From positions 272,809,687 through 272,873,686 of the forward strand of contig NC_061510.1 of NCBI RefSeq assembly GCF_022539505.1: a stretch of 64,000 nt of DNA, in the 5' to 3' direction. This DNA is from Lolium rigidum. Its lineage: Eukaryota; Streptophyta; Magnoliopsida; Poales; Poaceae. How positions within the stretch are numbered: position 1 is the first letter of the stretch; each line of letters starts with the position of its first letter. Below the pieces are notes generated by a model that was not told where the DNA came from, did not search any database, and saw nothing but the letters and a program-made list of their open reading frames with translations. Below are positions 47,290 to 56,245 of the stretch, piece by piece. The translations under genes and the position numbers were made by a program.

Positions 47290-47294
47290 TGAAA

Positions 47295-47851
47295 GTAAGT
47301 AGTCTCATATGAAAATATTTGTTAATATTCATATGTTTCCAAGTTTCTAGGGTGAGAAGATCATTGAGCTGTTGGTGGAAAATGTCCATTTAAAAGATAA
47401 AGTGAAGCAAACTTCAACGGGCTATGTAGGTTTTTTAATAACTTAAATCATATTTAGATAAAGGTTGCTTAGTCAGTTTGTAAATGTCCATAGATACATA
47501 CACTTTTCAACTTTTATGAATTTTGTTGGAAAACATCAAGGGTTCCACATACACTAATACAACAAGTAGAAATCCCACTACGTGGTGGTTCAATTAGACA
47601 CATTACTTTGAAGACCCTTCTCTTATGGAAACCCCACTCTCACACTAGGATAACTCAATATTTATTGAACACCTCAACTTGTACACACTTGTAATGTGGA
47701 TACCTCACAATACTACGACACTCTCAAGGCCATCCCTACCTCTCACATATTCGGCAACTCCTACCACTTGTCACCCTTCTTGCTTTTTTGGCTGAGCCTA
47801 CATGGGAGAGAAGATCACTCATCTTTGTAAGTGTACATCTCCCTTGGATGT
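47295..47851. other. Spacer between CACTA-1 and CACTA-2
   Basis: AT-rich DNA without a supported gene. A short frame near 47351-47425 (GEKIIELLVENVHLKDKVKQ), framed by AG and GTAGGT, resembles an exon with coiled-coil character, but it is too short to name. Confidence 0.4.
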
Positions 47852-47879
47852 CACTAGTAGAAAACCTCTCATCCATCTA

Positions 47880-48095
47880 AGCCTTTAGTACCGGTTCCCT
47901 TACGAACCGGTACTAAAGGGGGCATTAATACCGGTTCCGTGCGTGGGACATCAATACCGGTTCGTTATGGACCTTTAATACCGGTTCGTAACGAGAACCG
48001 GTATTAAAGGGTTTGGGCTCGATTTCCGGGCGGTGGTGGGGCCGGGGTTGCACCTTTAGTACCGGTTCGTGTAAGGAACCGGTACTAAAGGGTCT
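47880..48095. repeat. CACTA-2 left subterminal repeats
   Basis: Units of TTTAGTACCGGTTC with complementary GAACCGGTACTAAAGG form hairpins at 47882-47920, 47970-48008 and 48054-48091, with single half-units between. They share the ACCGGTT core with the right-end repeats at 60140-60330. Confidence 0.85.
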
Positions 48096-48620
48096 GTGCC
48101 TATATGAGCGCGCGGCAGCGCCCAGCTCCCTGCATATCTCATTCTCACTTCTCCTCTCACATTTCCAAATATCCACCTCTCACACTCCAATAATCTTTAT
48201 TTTTCTCCACCATTTTAACAAGATTAACGGCATACATCTATCCAAGGGTTAGCAATATCATCCTTCCTTCCGGCGTTCCTAATTTAGCTCGAGTTCTTTG
48301 GTAGTTTTAACTCGTACTATTTTTGTAGTGCAAGCAAGGTGTTCGATTAAATGCCTAAGTTAGTGATTTTATTTTTTTATATGCAATTTGAGCTGAAATT
48401 ATGGTATTTTTTGTAGGTTTTAATTAGTATCATCCCCGTCCTTACCGCTGTCGATCGCCAGCGTCGTCCCCTAGCCGGCACGGTACCACCTCGGTGAGCC
48501 CCTCTTCTTTTATAAAAAAACAATTAGTTTTATGTGATGAACTTGAATATTAATTAAGTTGGTCACTCATATATCCATGATGTTGTGTACTTAATGATTT
48601 TTGATATATATAAAATGCAG

Positions 48621-51600
48621 ATGAGTCGACAATGGATGTACGGTGACCGGTGCCATCCCGAGTTCATTATCGGCATGCATTATTTTCTCAACGTGGCTGA
48701 GGCAAACAGGCGGTCGAATGGTTTCATGTATTGTCCATGTAGTTCCCGTAAGAATATGAAGAATTACTCTACCTCGAAGACCCTTCACGTCCACCTGCTG
48801 GAGAATGGTTTCATGCCCAGCTATAATTGTTGGACCAAGCACGGAGAAAGAGGGGTTATATTGGAAGACAACGAAGAAGAAGAGGATAGTGACAACTATC
48901 CCTTATTCACCGAAGACGGTGGTAGTAGAATGGGGGAAGACGAAGTCGAAGAAGAGCTCATTTTCGATGAGCCGATTTTTGATGACCCGGATGACGATTT
49001 GGGTCGGGCCATTCTTGATGCGAAGATGAACTCGCGGAAATGAAAAGGATAGGTTGAAGTTGGAGAAAATGTTAGAGGATCACAACAAACTCGTTGTACC
49101 CAAATTGCGAAAATGGTCGAAAAAGTCTGGGTACCACGCTGGAATTGCTGCAGATGGAAGGCGAGAGAATGGTACTTCGACAAGGGATTTGAAAAGTTGC
49201 TGAAAATAATAAAGAAGATGCTTCCGGGGAGAACGTGTTGCCCTCTAGCACGTACGAAGCAAAGAAGGTTGTCCGCCCTCTAGGATTAGAGGTGCAGAAG
49301 ATACATGCATGCATCAATGATCGCATCCTCTACCGCGGGGAGTACGAGAATTTGAATGCATGCCCGGTATGTAGTGCATTGAGGTATAAGATCAGGCGAG
49401 ATGACCCTGGCGATGTTGAGGGTGAGTCCACCCCCGGGAAGAGGGTTCCTGCGAAGGTGATGTGGTATGCTCCTATAATACCACGGTTGAAACGTTTGTT
49501 CCGGAACAAAGAGCATGCCAAGTTGTTGCGATGGCACAAAGAGGACCGTAAGAAAGATGTGATGTCTGAGACACCCCGCTGACGGGTCGCGGTGGAGAAA
49601 AATCGACAGAGAGTTCAAGTCATTTTCGGATGACGCAAGGAACTTAAGATTTGGTCTAAGTACGGATGGCTTTAATCCTTTCGGGAGCAGAGCTCCGATC
49701 ATAGCACTGGCCGGTGACTCTATGTATCTATAACCTTCCTCCTTGGTTGTGCATGAAGCGGAAGTTCATTATGATGCCGGTGCTCATCCGGGGCCCGAAG
49801 CAACCCGGCAACGACATTGATGTGTACCCGAGGCCATTGGTTGAAGAACTTTTAGAGTTGTGGCGTGACGAAGGTGTACCTGTGTGGGATGAGCACGAAC
49901 AAAAGCAATTTAACCTACGAGCGTTGTTATTTGTAACCATCAATGATTGGCCTCGCTCTTGGTAACATTTCGGGCGCAGTCAAACAAGGGATGCAATGCA
50001 TGCACACACTCGTTTAGGTGAGATCGATAGTAATTATTTGGGAAACAAGAATGTGTACCGGGGCATCGTCGATTTCTTCCAAAACAACATCACGTAAGAA
50101 AGAGAGGAAAGCATTTCGGAGGTGAGGCGGATAACCGAACGAAGCCTACCCGCCCTAATGGGGAAGTTATATATGATATGGTCAAGGATTTAAAAGTGAT
50201 CTTTGGAAAGGGTCCCGGCGGACAATCTGTTCCGCATGATGTTGACGGACACGTACCCATGTGGAAGAAGAAGTCGATATTTTGGGAGCTACCCTACCGG
50301 AAATTCTTAGAGGTTCACTCCGCAATCGACGTGATGCACGTGACGAAAAATCTTTGCGTGAACTCGCTAAACTTCTTGGGCGTGTATGGGAAGACAAAAG
50401 ATACACCGGATGCACGGCAGGACCAAGCAAAGTATCCACGAAGGAAACAACCTCGAATCCGAGAGAAGTATCAAGGTCCTGCCAGCCTATGCTCTTACCA
50501 AAGAGGAGAAGGAGATCTTTTTTGAAGTCCCGAGTAGCATCAAGGTCCCGTCCGGCTTCTCGTCGAATATAAAGGGAATAATAAACATGTCGGAGAAAAA
50601 GTTTCAAAACCTAAAGTCTCATGACTCGCCACGTGATTATGACACAATTACTTCCGGTTGCATTGAGGGGGCTTCTGCCGGAAAATGTTCGAGTACCCAT
50701 TGTGAAGCTATGTGCGTTCCTCAATGCAATTTCTCGAAGGTGATCAATCCACTTACTCTACAAAATTTACGTGAAGGATGTGGTCCAATGTCTAGTCGGC
50801 TTCGAGTTGGTGTTCCCACCATCCTTCTTCAATATTATGACACATCTCCTAGTTCACTCCGGTCGAAGAGATTGGCGTTCTCGGTCCCGTATTTCTACAC
50901 AACATGTTCCCCTTTGAGAGATTCATGGGAGTCTTAAAGAAGTACGTTCATAACCGTGCTAGGCCGAAGGAAGCATCTCCAAGGGCTATGGAACAGAGGA
51001 GGTCATTGAGTTTTGTGTTGACTTTATTCCCGACCTTAAGCCGATCGGTGTTCCCGAATCGCGCTATGAGGGGAGACTGCGTGGAAAAGGTACGCTAGGA
51101 AAGAAATCAGCAACGTGTATGGACGGACATTCTTTCACTCAAGCACACTACACAGCTTCTACTTAATTCCATCTTGGTGGCTCCGTACAAAGAGGAACAC
51201 AAGGAGATCTTACGCTCTAAATACCCGAGCAACGTGAAGATTGGATTGATGGAGAACACATGAAGACTTTCGGCGGTTGGTTGCAAACACGTCTCATGAA
51301 TGTCACCGATGACGAGCAGCTGTACTTGTTGGCCAAGCAACCATCTTCTACTATATCGACTTTTCAAGGGTACGAGATTAATGGGAACACATTTTACACT
51401 TTCGCCCAAGACAAAAAGAGCACCAACCAAAACAAGTGGTGTCCGCTTTGATGCGGAAGATGGCAATGGGAACAAGGTCACATATTATGGGTACATAGAG
51501 GAGATATGGGAACTTGACTATGGACCTAATTTCAAGGTCCCTTTGTTCCGGTGTAAATGGTTCAACCTCGAAAGACGGGGTACGGGTAGACCCGCAGAGT

Positions 51601-51950
51601 ACGGAATGACTACAAGTGGATTTCAAGAATCTTGGGTACGACACCGAACCATTTGTCCTAGCCGATGAAGTGGCTCAGGTTTTTTATGTGAAGGATATGT
51701 CTAGCAAACCGAAAAAAAGAAAAGAAAGGCAAGAGGACACATCATACGATGAGCCAAAGCGGCACATAGTTCTTTCAGGAAAAAGAAACATCGTGGGAGT
51801 AGAGGACAAGACAGACATGTCGAAGATTATAATAAGTTTGACGATATTCCACCCTTCAAGGTAAAAATTGACCCAAGCATCATCTTAAACAATGAAGATT
51901 GTCCATGGTTGCGTCGCAAGTAAGAAGAAAGGGAAACGGGCGAAGAAAAC
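48621..51950 (+). pseudogene. TNP2-type transposase gene of CACTA-2
   Basis: ATG 48621 follows a TGCAG acceptor and opens MSRQWMYGDR. In order: transposase-associated domain (FMYCPC, 48720-48840), acidic linker, block with CPVCSALRYKIRRDD (49360-49400) and VMWYAPIIPRLKRLF, Transposase_21 core from LPPWLCMKRKF (49737) through WKKKSIFWELPYRKFLEVHSAIDVMHVTKNL (50262-50355), a DUF4218 region (50600-51300, CMDGHSFTQAH near 51120 and MKTFGGWLQTRL near 51258), and a DUF4216 region (51440-51650). It ends in a basic tail near 51950. This enzyme cuts and joins CACTA ends. The frame is broken often; breaks at 49090, 49952, 50009, 50625, 51433 and 51613 and others are of the CWG type, so the gene may be less damaged than it appears. 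Confidence 0.85.
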
Positions 51951-52082
51951 TCAGAAGACTAGCTAGCTACATATAGGGATCATAACTTGTGTATCTCAAT
52001 ATGGAAATCACTTTTGTGTAATGATGTTACTGTATGTAAGATATTAACAATGGAGATGGTTGGCTTGTTTTACTAGTTAAGT

Positions 52083-52626
52083 CACGGGCTTGCAGGGAAA
52101 TTTTTCCGAGGCGGAACTTCCGAATATGCCATATATAGGGCATGTGCACCAAGGGCATATTCGAGAAGTTCCGCCACGGAGATTTCCCAACCCTTTCCGC
52201 AACATTGTTAGAGGAGATGGAGTCTTCCACGGGCTTGCAGGAAAAAATTCCGAGGCGGAACTTCCGAAGATGCCATAGGGCGTGTGCACCAAGGGCATCT
52301 TCGACAAGTTCCGCCACGGAGATTTCCCAACCCTTTCCCCAACATTGTTAGAGGAGATGGAGTCTTCCACGGGCTTGCAGGGAAATTTTTCGAGGCGGAA
52401 CTTCCGAAGATGCCATAGGGCGTGTGCACCAAGGGCATCTTCGACAAGTTCCGCCACGGGAGATTTCCCAACCCTTTCCCCAACATTGTTAGAGGAGATG
52501 GAGTCTTCCACGGGCTTGCAGGGAAATTTTTCCGAGGCGGAACTTCCGAAGATGCCATAGGGCGTGTGCACCAAGGGCATCTTCGACAAGTTCCGCCACG
52601 GGAGATTTCCCAACCCTTTCCTCCAT
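52083..52626. repeat. Four tandem units of about 141 bp, each a hairpin
   Basis: CACGGGCTTGCAGG starts units at 52083, 52228, 52368 and 52509 (periods 145, 140 and 141). Within each unit GGCGGAACTTCCGAAGATGCC is followed about 25 bases later by its near complement GGGCATCTTCGACAAGTTCCGCC, so every unit can form a 20-bp stem. The ORFs across the array on both strands are products of the repeat. Confidence 0.9.
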
Positions 52627-52732
52627 CCATGGTGATGAAACTCTCCATCCATGTTGGCTTGTTGAGCTGCTTCCCATGGTCTATCGATGCTCCTTTTATA
52701 GGCGAGAGCGTCCTTATCCTCGCCGACAGACT

Positions 52733-53085
52733 TTAGTACCGATTGCGTACACGAACCGGTACTAAAGGTTACCCACGCGTCCTTATCCTGCCGACAGCTT
52801 TAGTACCGGTTGCAGACACGAACCGGTACTAAAGGTTACCCACGCGTCCTTATCCCACCGACAGGGCGTCGTGCGCTACATACTTTATCTCATCGAGCAG
52901 GGCGTCCTTATCCCGCCGACAGCTTTAGTACCGGTTGCACCCACCAACCGGTACTAAAGGTTACCCACGCGTCCTTATCCCACCGACGGGCGTCGTGCGC
53001 TACATACTATATCTCATCGAGCAGGGCGTCCTTATCCTCGCCGACAGCTTTAGTACCGGTTGCACCCACCAACCGGTACTAAAGG
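52733..53085. repeat. Internal copies of the ACCGGTT subterminal hairpin
   Basis: TTTAGTACCG(A/G)TTG and CCGGTACTAAAGG are paired around short loops at 52733-52769, 52799-52836, 52924-52960 and 53049-53085, alternating with CGTCCTTATCC-containing repeats of about 125 bp. Such units normally sit only at CACTA ends. Confidence 0.85.
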
Positions 53086-53243
53086 TTTGCCTCGATCCTG
53101 TCTTCCCGCCTATTTTCTTCCCGCGCTTTCCACCGGTTCCCGCCTCTGTCTTCCCGCCATTTTTTCACTATATATATGTAGGCTTGGCCACCATTTACAT
53201 ATCACATCTAGACTCATATCCGCAAACCTCATCATTCTCTCCC

Positions 53244-53711
53244 ATGGCTTCCATCGCATCTCTAACCCCCGGGAGGCGGAGGCGCTTTGCGCCTCGAACT
53301 ACCCCTCGCCCGCCGGGCTACCGCGTCCCGACCGGCTGGTTGCTAAGCGTCGGAGGCGTACCGGTCCCTCCAGTCCCTCTAGGTGTGGCGCGCGAGATGG
53401 CCATCACGAACCACTACTACTTCGAGCTCACGCCGGAGCAGCGGAGGAATCCCCGGTGGCATCCCGACTACAGCCCGACTTGGGAAAGCTTCTTCATCAA
53501 TCGGCGTGAGAGGGCGCTTGCCGAGCACGAGGAGGGCGGCCCGCCTCCTCCGAACTTCAACGAGGCCGGCCGTCGGCCGTGGTGGCGCGGCCGGACTCTC
53601 CAGGGCGTCATGGCCTACCGTGGCCCCCGCCTGCGCTACCCTCGGTCCCGACCCACGCGTGCTCACCCGCCGACGTTCGAGTACCGCGACCCCGATGCCG
53701 GCCGACGATGA
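53244..53711 (+). CDS. CACTA-2 accessory ORF, unknown function (basic Pro/Arg-rich)
   Basis: ATG 53244 opens MASIASLTPGRRRRF. The product is basic and rich in Pro, Arg and Trp, with the block YRVPTGWLLSVGGVPVPP (53315-53370), an HYYFELTPEQRRNPRWHPDY stretch and WWRGRTLQGVM near the end; it stops at 53711, and a shifted frame continues to about 53780 with an Asp/Tyr-rich tail (DDDDGDYDDY). The SVGGVPV block also occurs at 22360 in the remnant right of the chromovirus. I do not recognise the fold. The promoter-like upstream (TATATATATG at 53171-53180) suggests that it was once transcribed. Confidence 0.55.
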   Translation: MASIASLTPGRRRRFAPRTTPRPPGYRVPTGWLLSVGGVPVPPVPLGVAREMAITNHYYFELTPEQRRNPRWHPDYSPTWESFFINRRERALAEHEEGGPPPPNFNEAGRRPWWRGRTLQGVMAYRGPRLRYPRSRPTRAHPPTFEYRDPDAGRR

Positions 53712-53979
53712 TGACGGCGACTACGACGACTACAGAGTGGCGACTACTACAGGGCTAGGCACGAGTATGACCGAATGACTCCAACAAGTAGAATTTGGCC
53801 ATGTATCTTTAATTTTCGGTTAAGCTATGTACTTTTAATTCGAGTTCACTCGTAATAAATTTTTATTCCCGCCCTTTCTTTCCCCGCCTTTTTCTCCCAC
53901 GCGCGGCGTCGTGGCGGGAAAGTTTCCCGCGCGACGTCGTACGTGGCGGGAAACTTTCCCGCGCGGACGGCGTCGTGGC

Positions 53980-54680
53980 GGGAGTAAAGAAAACAAATAG
54001 AAAAGAAATATAAAAGAAAAGGAAAGAAAAGAAATAGAAAAGAAAAAGAAAAGCAATAGAAAATAATAAAAAGAAAAGAAATAGAAAATAAAAGAAAAAG
54101 AAACAGAAAAGTAAAAAAAGAAATAGAAAAGTAAAAAAGAAAAAGAAAAGAAAAAAAGAAATAGAAAAGAAAAGGAAAGAAAAGAAATATAAAAGAAAAG
54201 GAAAGAAAAGAAATAGAAAATAAAAAGAAAAGCAATAGAAAATAATAAAAAGAAAAGAAATAGAAAATAAAAGAAAAAGAAACAGAAAAGTAAAAAAGAA
54301 ACAGAAAAGTAAAAAAGAAACAGAAAAGAAAAAAGAAATAAAAAAGGAAAGAAATGAAATGAAATAGAAAAGAAAAAGAAAAAGAAAAGCAATAGAAAAC
54401 AATAAAAAGAAAAAAATAGAAAATAAAAGAAAAAGAAACAGAAAAGTAAAAAGAAACAGAAAAGAAAAAAAAATAGAAAAGAAAAGGAAAGAAAAGAAAT
54501 AGAAAAGAAATAGAAAAGCAATAGAAAATAATAAAAAGAAAAGAAATAGAAAATAAAAGAAAAAGAAACAGAAAAGTAAAAAAGAAAGAGAAAAGTAAAA
54601 AGAAACAGAAAAGTAAAAAAGAAACAGAAAAGTAAAAAAGAAACAGAAAAGATAAAAAGAAAAAGAAAAACTAAAAAAAA
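53980..54680. repeat. A/G-rich low-complexity tract (about 700 bp)
   Basis: The plus strand is almost only A and G with sparse T, built from GAAAAG, GAAATAG and AAAGAAAC words that recur in blocks of about 150-200 bp (for example 54040-54130 and 54230-54310). The minus-strand ORFs here (Phe/Leu/Ser-rich) are composition effects. Confidence 0.9.
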
Positions 54681-54682
54681 GA

Positions 54683-54760
54683 TTTGGTACCGGTTGGTGC
54701 CACCAACCGGTACGAAAGGTCTTTCGTACCGGTTGGTGGCACCAACCGGTACCAAAGGCC
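54683..54760. repeat. Two GGTACCGGTTGG hairpins
   Basis: GGTACCGGTTGGTGCCACCAACCGGTAC and a variant lie back to back. They mark the edge between the A/G-rich tract and the GC-rich block with captured fragments, and are the same family as the element's subterminal units. Confidence 0.8.
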
Positions 54761-54769
54761 CTCTCCCCT

Positions 54770-55239
54770 GTGTTATCACTTAGGCTCGTGGCAAAACTTC
54801 GCCAAATTCAACAGCTCCTCCGCGCGCAGACAGGCCCGAGCTCGCCGTCGCCCGCGTCGTCGCCCGCAGCTACTGCCGTAGCCGCCGCCGTCGTCGTTGC
54901 CCGCAGCAGCAGGCCACCGTCGCGCGCAGCAACAGGCCGGGTCGCCGTCGTCGCCGCGTCGCCCGCCGCTCTCCACCTCTCCCCGCGCCGGCAACCGAGG
55001 TGAGCACCCCCTCCTCTCCCTCCCTCGCCTCGCCTCCCTCGCGTCGCCTCCCTGGCCGCCGCGCGCCTGCCGGGAGGAGCCCGCGCGCGCGTCGACCGCC
55101 GCGCCGCCGCGCCGCCGCCGGCCTTCCCTCACACACGCCCGCAGCGTGCTCGACGAAATGCCGCTCCGCCACGAACCCCGGCGGCTGCGACGAAGCACGT
55201 CGCCGACGCGCACGGTGACGAGGTCCAGTGGACGCGCGA
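54770..55239. other. GC-rich block, possible further captured sequence
   Basis: This is CG-rich DNA with Arg/Ala/Pro-rich ORFs on both strands and no firm homology. On the plus strand, THARSVLDEMPLRH at about 55128-55169 looks like the start of a PPR motif (A-x-x-V-F-D-E-M-P). One short motif is not enough, so I leave it unassigned. Confidence 0.4.
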
Positions 55240-55567
55240 GAGGTGGCCGGCACGCGCAGCCTGGACTCGGCGTCGGGGGCCAGGCCGCGGGCCACGCACA
55301 TGGCGCGCCACAGGTGCGCGGTCACCGCGCAGTAGGTGGACACGCCGGGGCGCAACTGGACTTGATGCCGGCGAGGAGCTTGGGCGGCACGGCGTAGACA
55401 CGGGTGACGAAGGGACGGGGCATGCCATTGAGGTTGCTCGGTGAGTAGACCGGGTGCTCGAAGGTCACGTGCGGAGGGGAGCGGGCGCGCAGCACCGTGC
55501 GGTCGTGGGTGGGAGGCGACGGGCACACGGACTCGGTGTCCAGCCCCACGCGCCGTGGGATGTCCAT
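55240..55567 (-). pseudogene. Captured fragment of a BAHD acyltransferase gene
   Basis: On the minus strand, starting near 55567, the frame gives THDRTVLRARSPPHVTFEHPVYSP, then FVTRVYAVPPKLLAGIKS, and after a one-base shift STYCAVTAHLWRAMCVARGLAPDAESRLRV. This order (HDR...LRAR, then the Y/F-x-A-V/L-x-A-H-x-W-R-x-M/C-C-x-A-R block, then a segment ending in L-R-V) is that of the middle of plant BAHD acyltransferases (Transferase family, PF02458), which transfer acyl groups from CoA to alcohols or amines. The HxxxD and DFGWG catalytic motifs are not present, so only about 100 codons were captured. It is out of frame and presumably non-functional. Confidence 0.75.
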
Positions 55568-55790
55568 GTCCGGATGAACATCCCTTACGGGTCGGTGCGG
55601 CCCGGCGCGGCGTTCGCCGTGGTCGACCTCGCCCGCCTTCGCTCCGTGCGGGTCACCCGGGGACCGCCCGCCACCGCGTGGGTGGACTCCGGCGCGACGC
55701 TCGGGGAGCTCTCTACCATGCCGCCGGGAGGGCCGGCGGCCGTCTCGCGTTCCCGGCGGTAGGCGGTGATGATGGCGTCGCGGCGCGTGA
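55560..55790 (+). pseudogene. Captured fragment of a berberine-bridge-enzyme-like FAD oxidase gene
   Basis: On the plus strand the frame at 55577-55720 gives YGSVRPGAAFAVVDLARLRSVRV followed by TAWVDSGATLGEL, the FAD-binding_4 (PF01565) region of plant BBE-like oxidases. The next part, YHAAGRAGGRLAFPA, is read after a one-base shift near 55716. Only about 65 codons are kept; the flavin-linking His and Cys are not included. It abuts the BAHD fragment in the opposite orientation, with the junction at about 55560-55575. The two genes are unrelated in sequence and are not expected to be neighbours in a genome. Confidence 0.75.
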
Positions 55791-55849
55791 TGGCGTCGCG
55801 GTAGGCGGTGTTCTCGTTCTTAGTTTGCTACATTTTTAGCAGGAATCTA

Positions 55850-56245
55850 ACATTATCTTAAGCCCCTTAATTGATTTCAAGTCATTGTTCAAGATTTCTA
55901 TGGTTTCGGCACTCTATGTTGAAGATTTGCTACATTAATTAGGCGGTGTTCCGGCACTCTATGGTTTCGCTATTAATCGGTATACATAGAGAGAAGAGCG
56001 AGAGGAGGAGCGCCGAGTGTTAGGGTTAGGGTCCGTAGCGGTGCCGAGTCCGTGGCGGTGCCGCCGCGACATAGAGAGAAGAGCGAGAGGAGGAGGGGGA
56101 ACACCGTGTCCATGGCCGTGGCGGTCCGTTAGGGTTTTTTTGCTTTCTTCATTTCAATTGTTATCCATCTAGCAATCTGTTATATGATCATGACATGATG
56201 AATGAAATACAATTGCTTTCTTAATTTTGCGAGTGACATTGAGGT
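55850..56245. other. Leader-like DNA before CACTA-2 ORF2
   Basis: Moderately AT-rich, with two similar GAGAGAAGAGCGAGAGGAGGAG runs (55989 and 56081) and a short TTAGGGTTAGGG word at 56020. No gene is supported. Confidence 0.5.

Larger units (their letters stand above)
44961..47291 (+). mobile_element. CACTA-1, non-autonomous deletion derivative (2331 bp)
   Basis: The termini are CACTAGTGGAGAAGAGG (44961) and, at 47275-47291, the complement of CACTAGTGGAAAACGGG. AAA flanks both sides (44958-44960 and 47292-47294), the 3-bp CACTA duplication. Palindromic subterminal units of the form CCCGGTTTGTAATACAAACCGGG occur at 45080-45260. The interior holds only the 5' half of a TNP2-type gene; the 3' half and the second ORF are deleted, so it must rely on another element to move. 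Confidence 0.95.

Noticed and set aside
53835..54779. Minus-strand ORF of 314 codons, rich in Phe, Leu and Ser
   Set aside because: It arises from the A/G-rich tract, has no domain, and overlaps similar ORFs in other frames.
55128..55169. PPR-like motif as a third captured gene
   Set aside because: A single short motif in a GC-rich region could arise by chance.
56020..56031. Telomere-like TTAGGGTTAGGG
   Set aside because: Two units only; plants use TTTAGGG.
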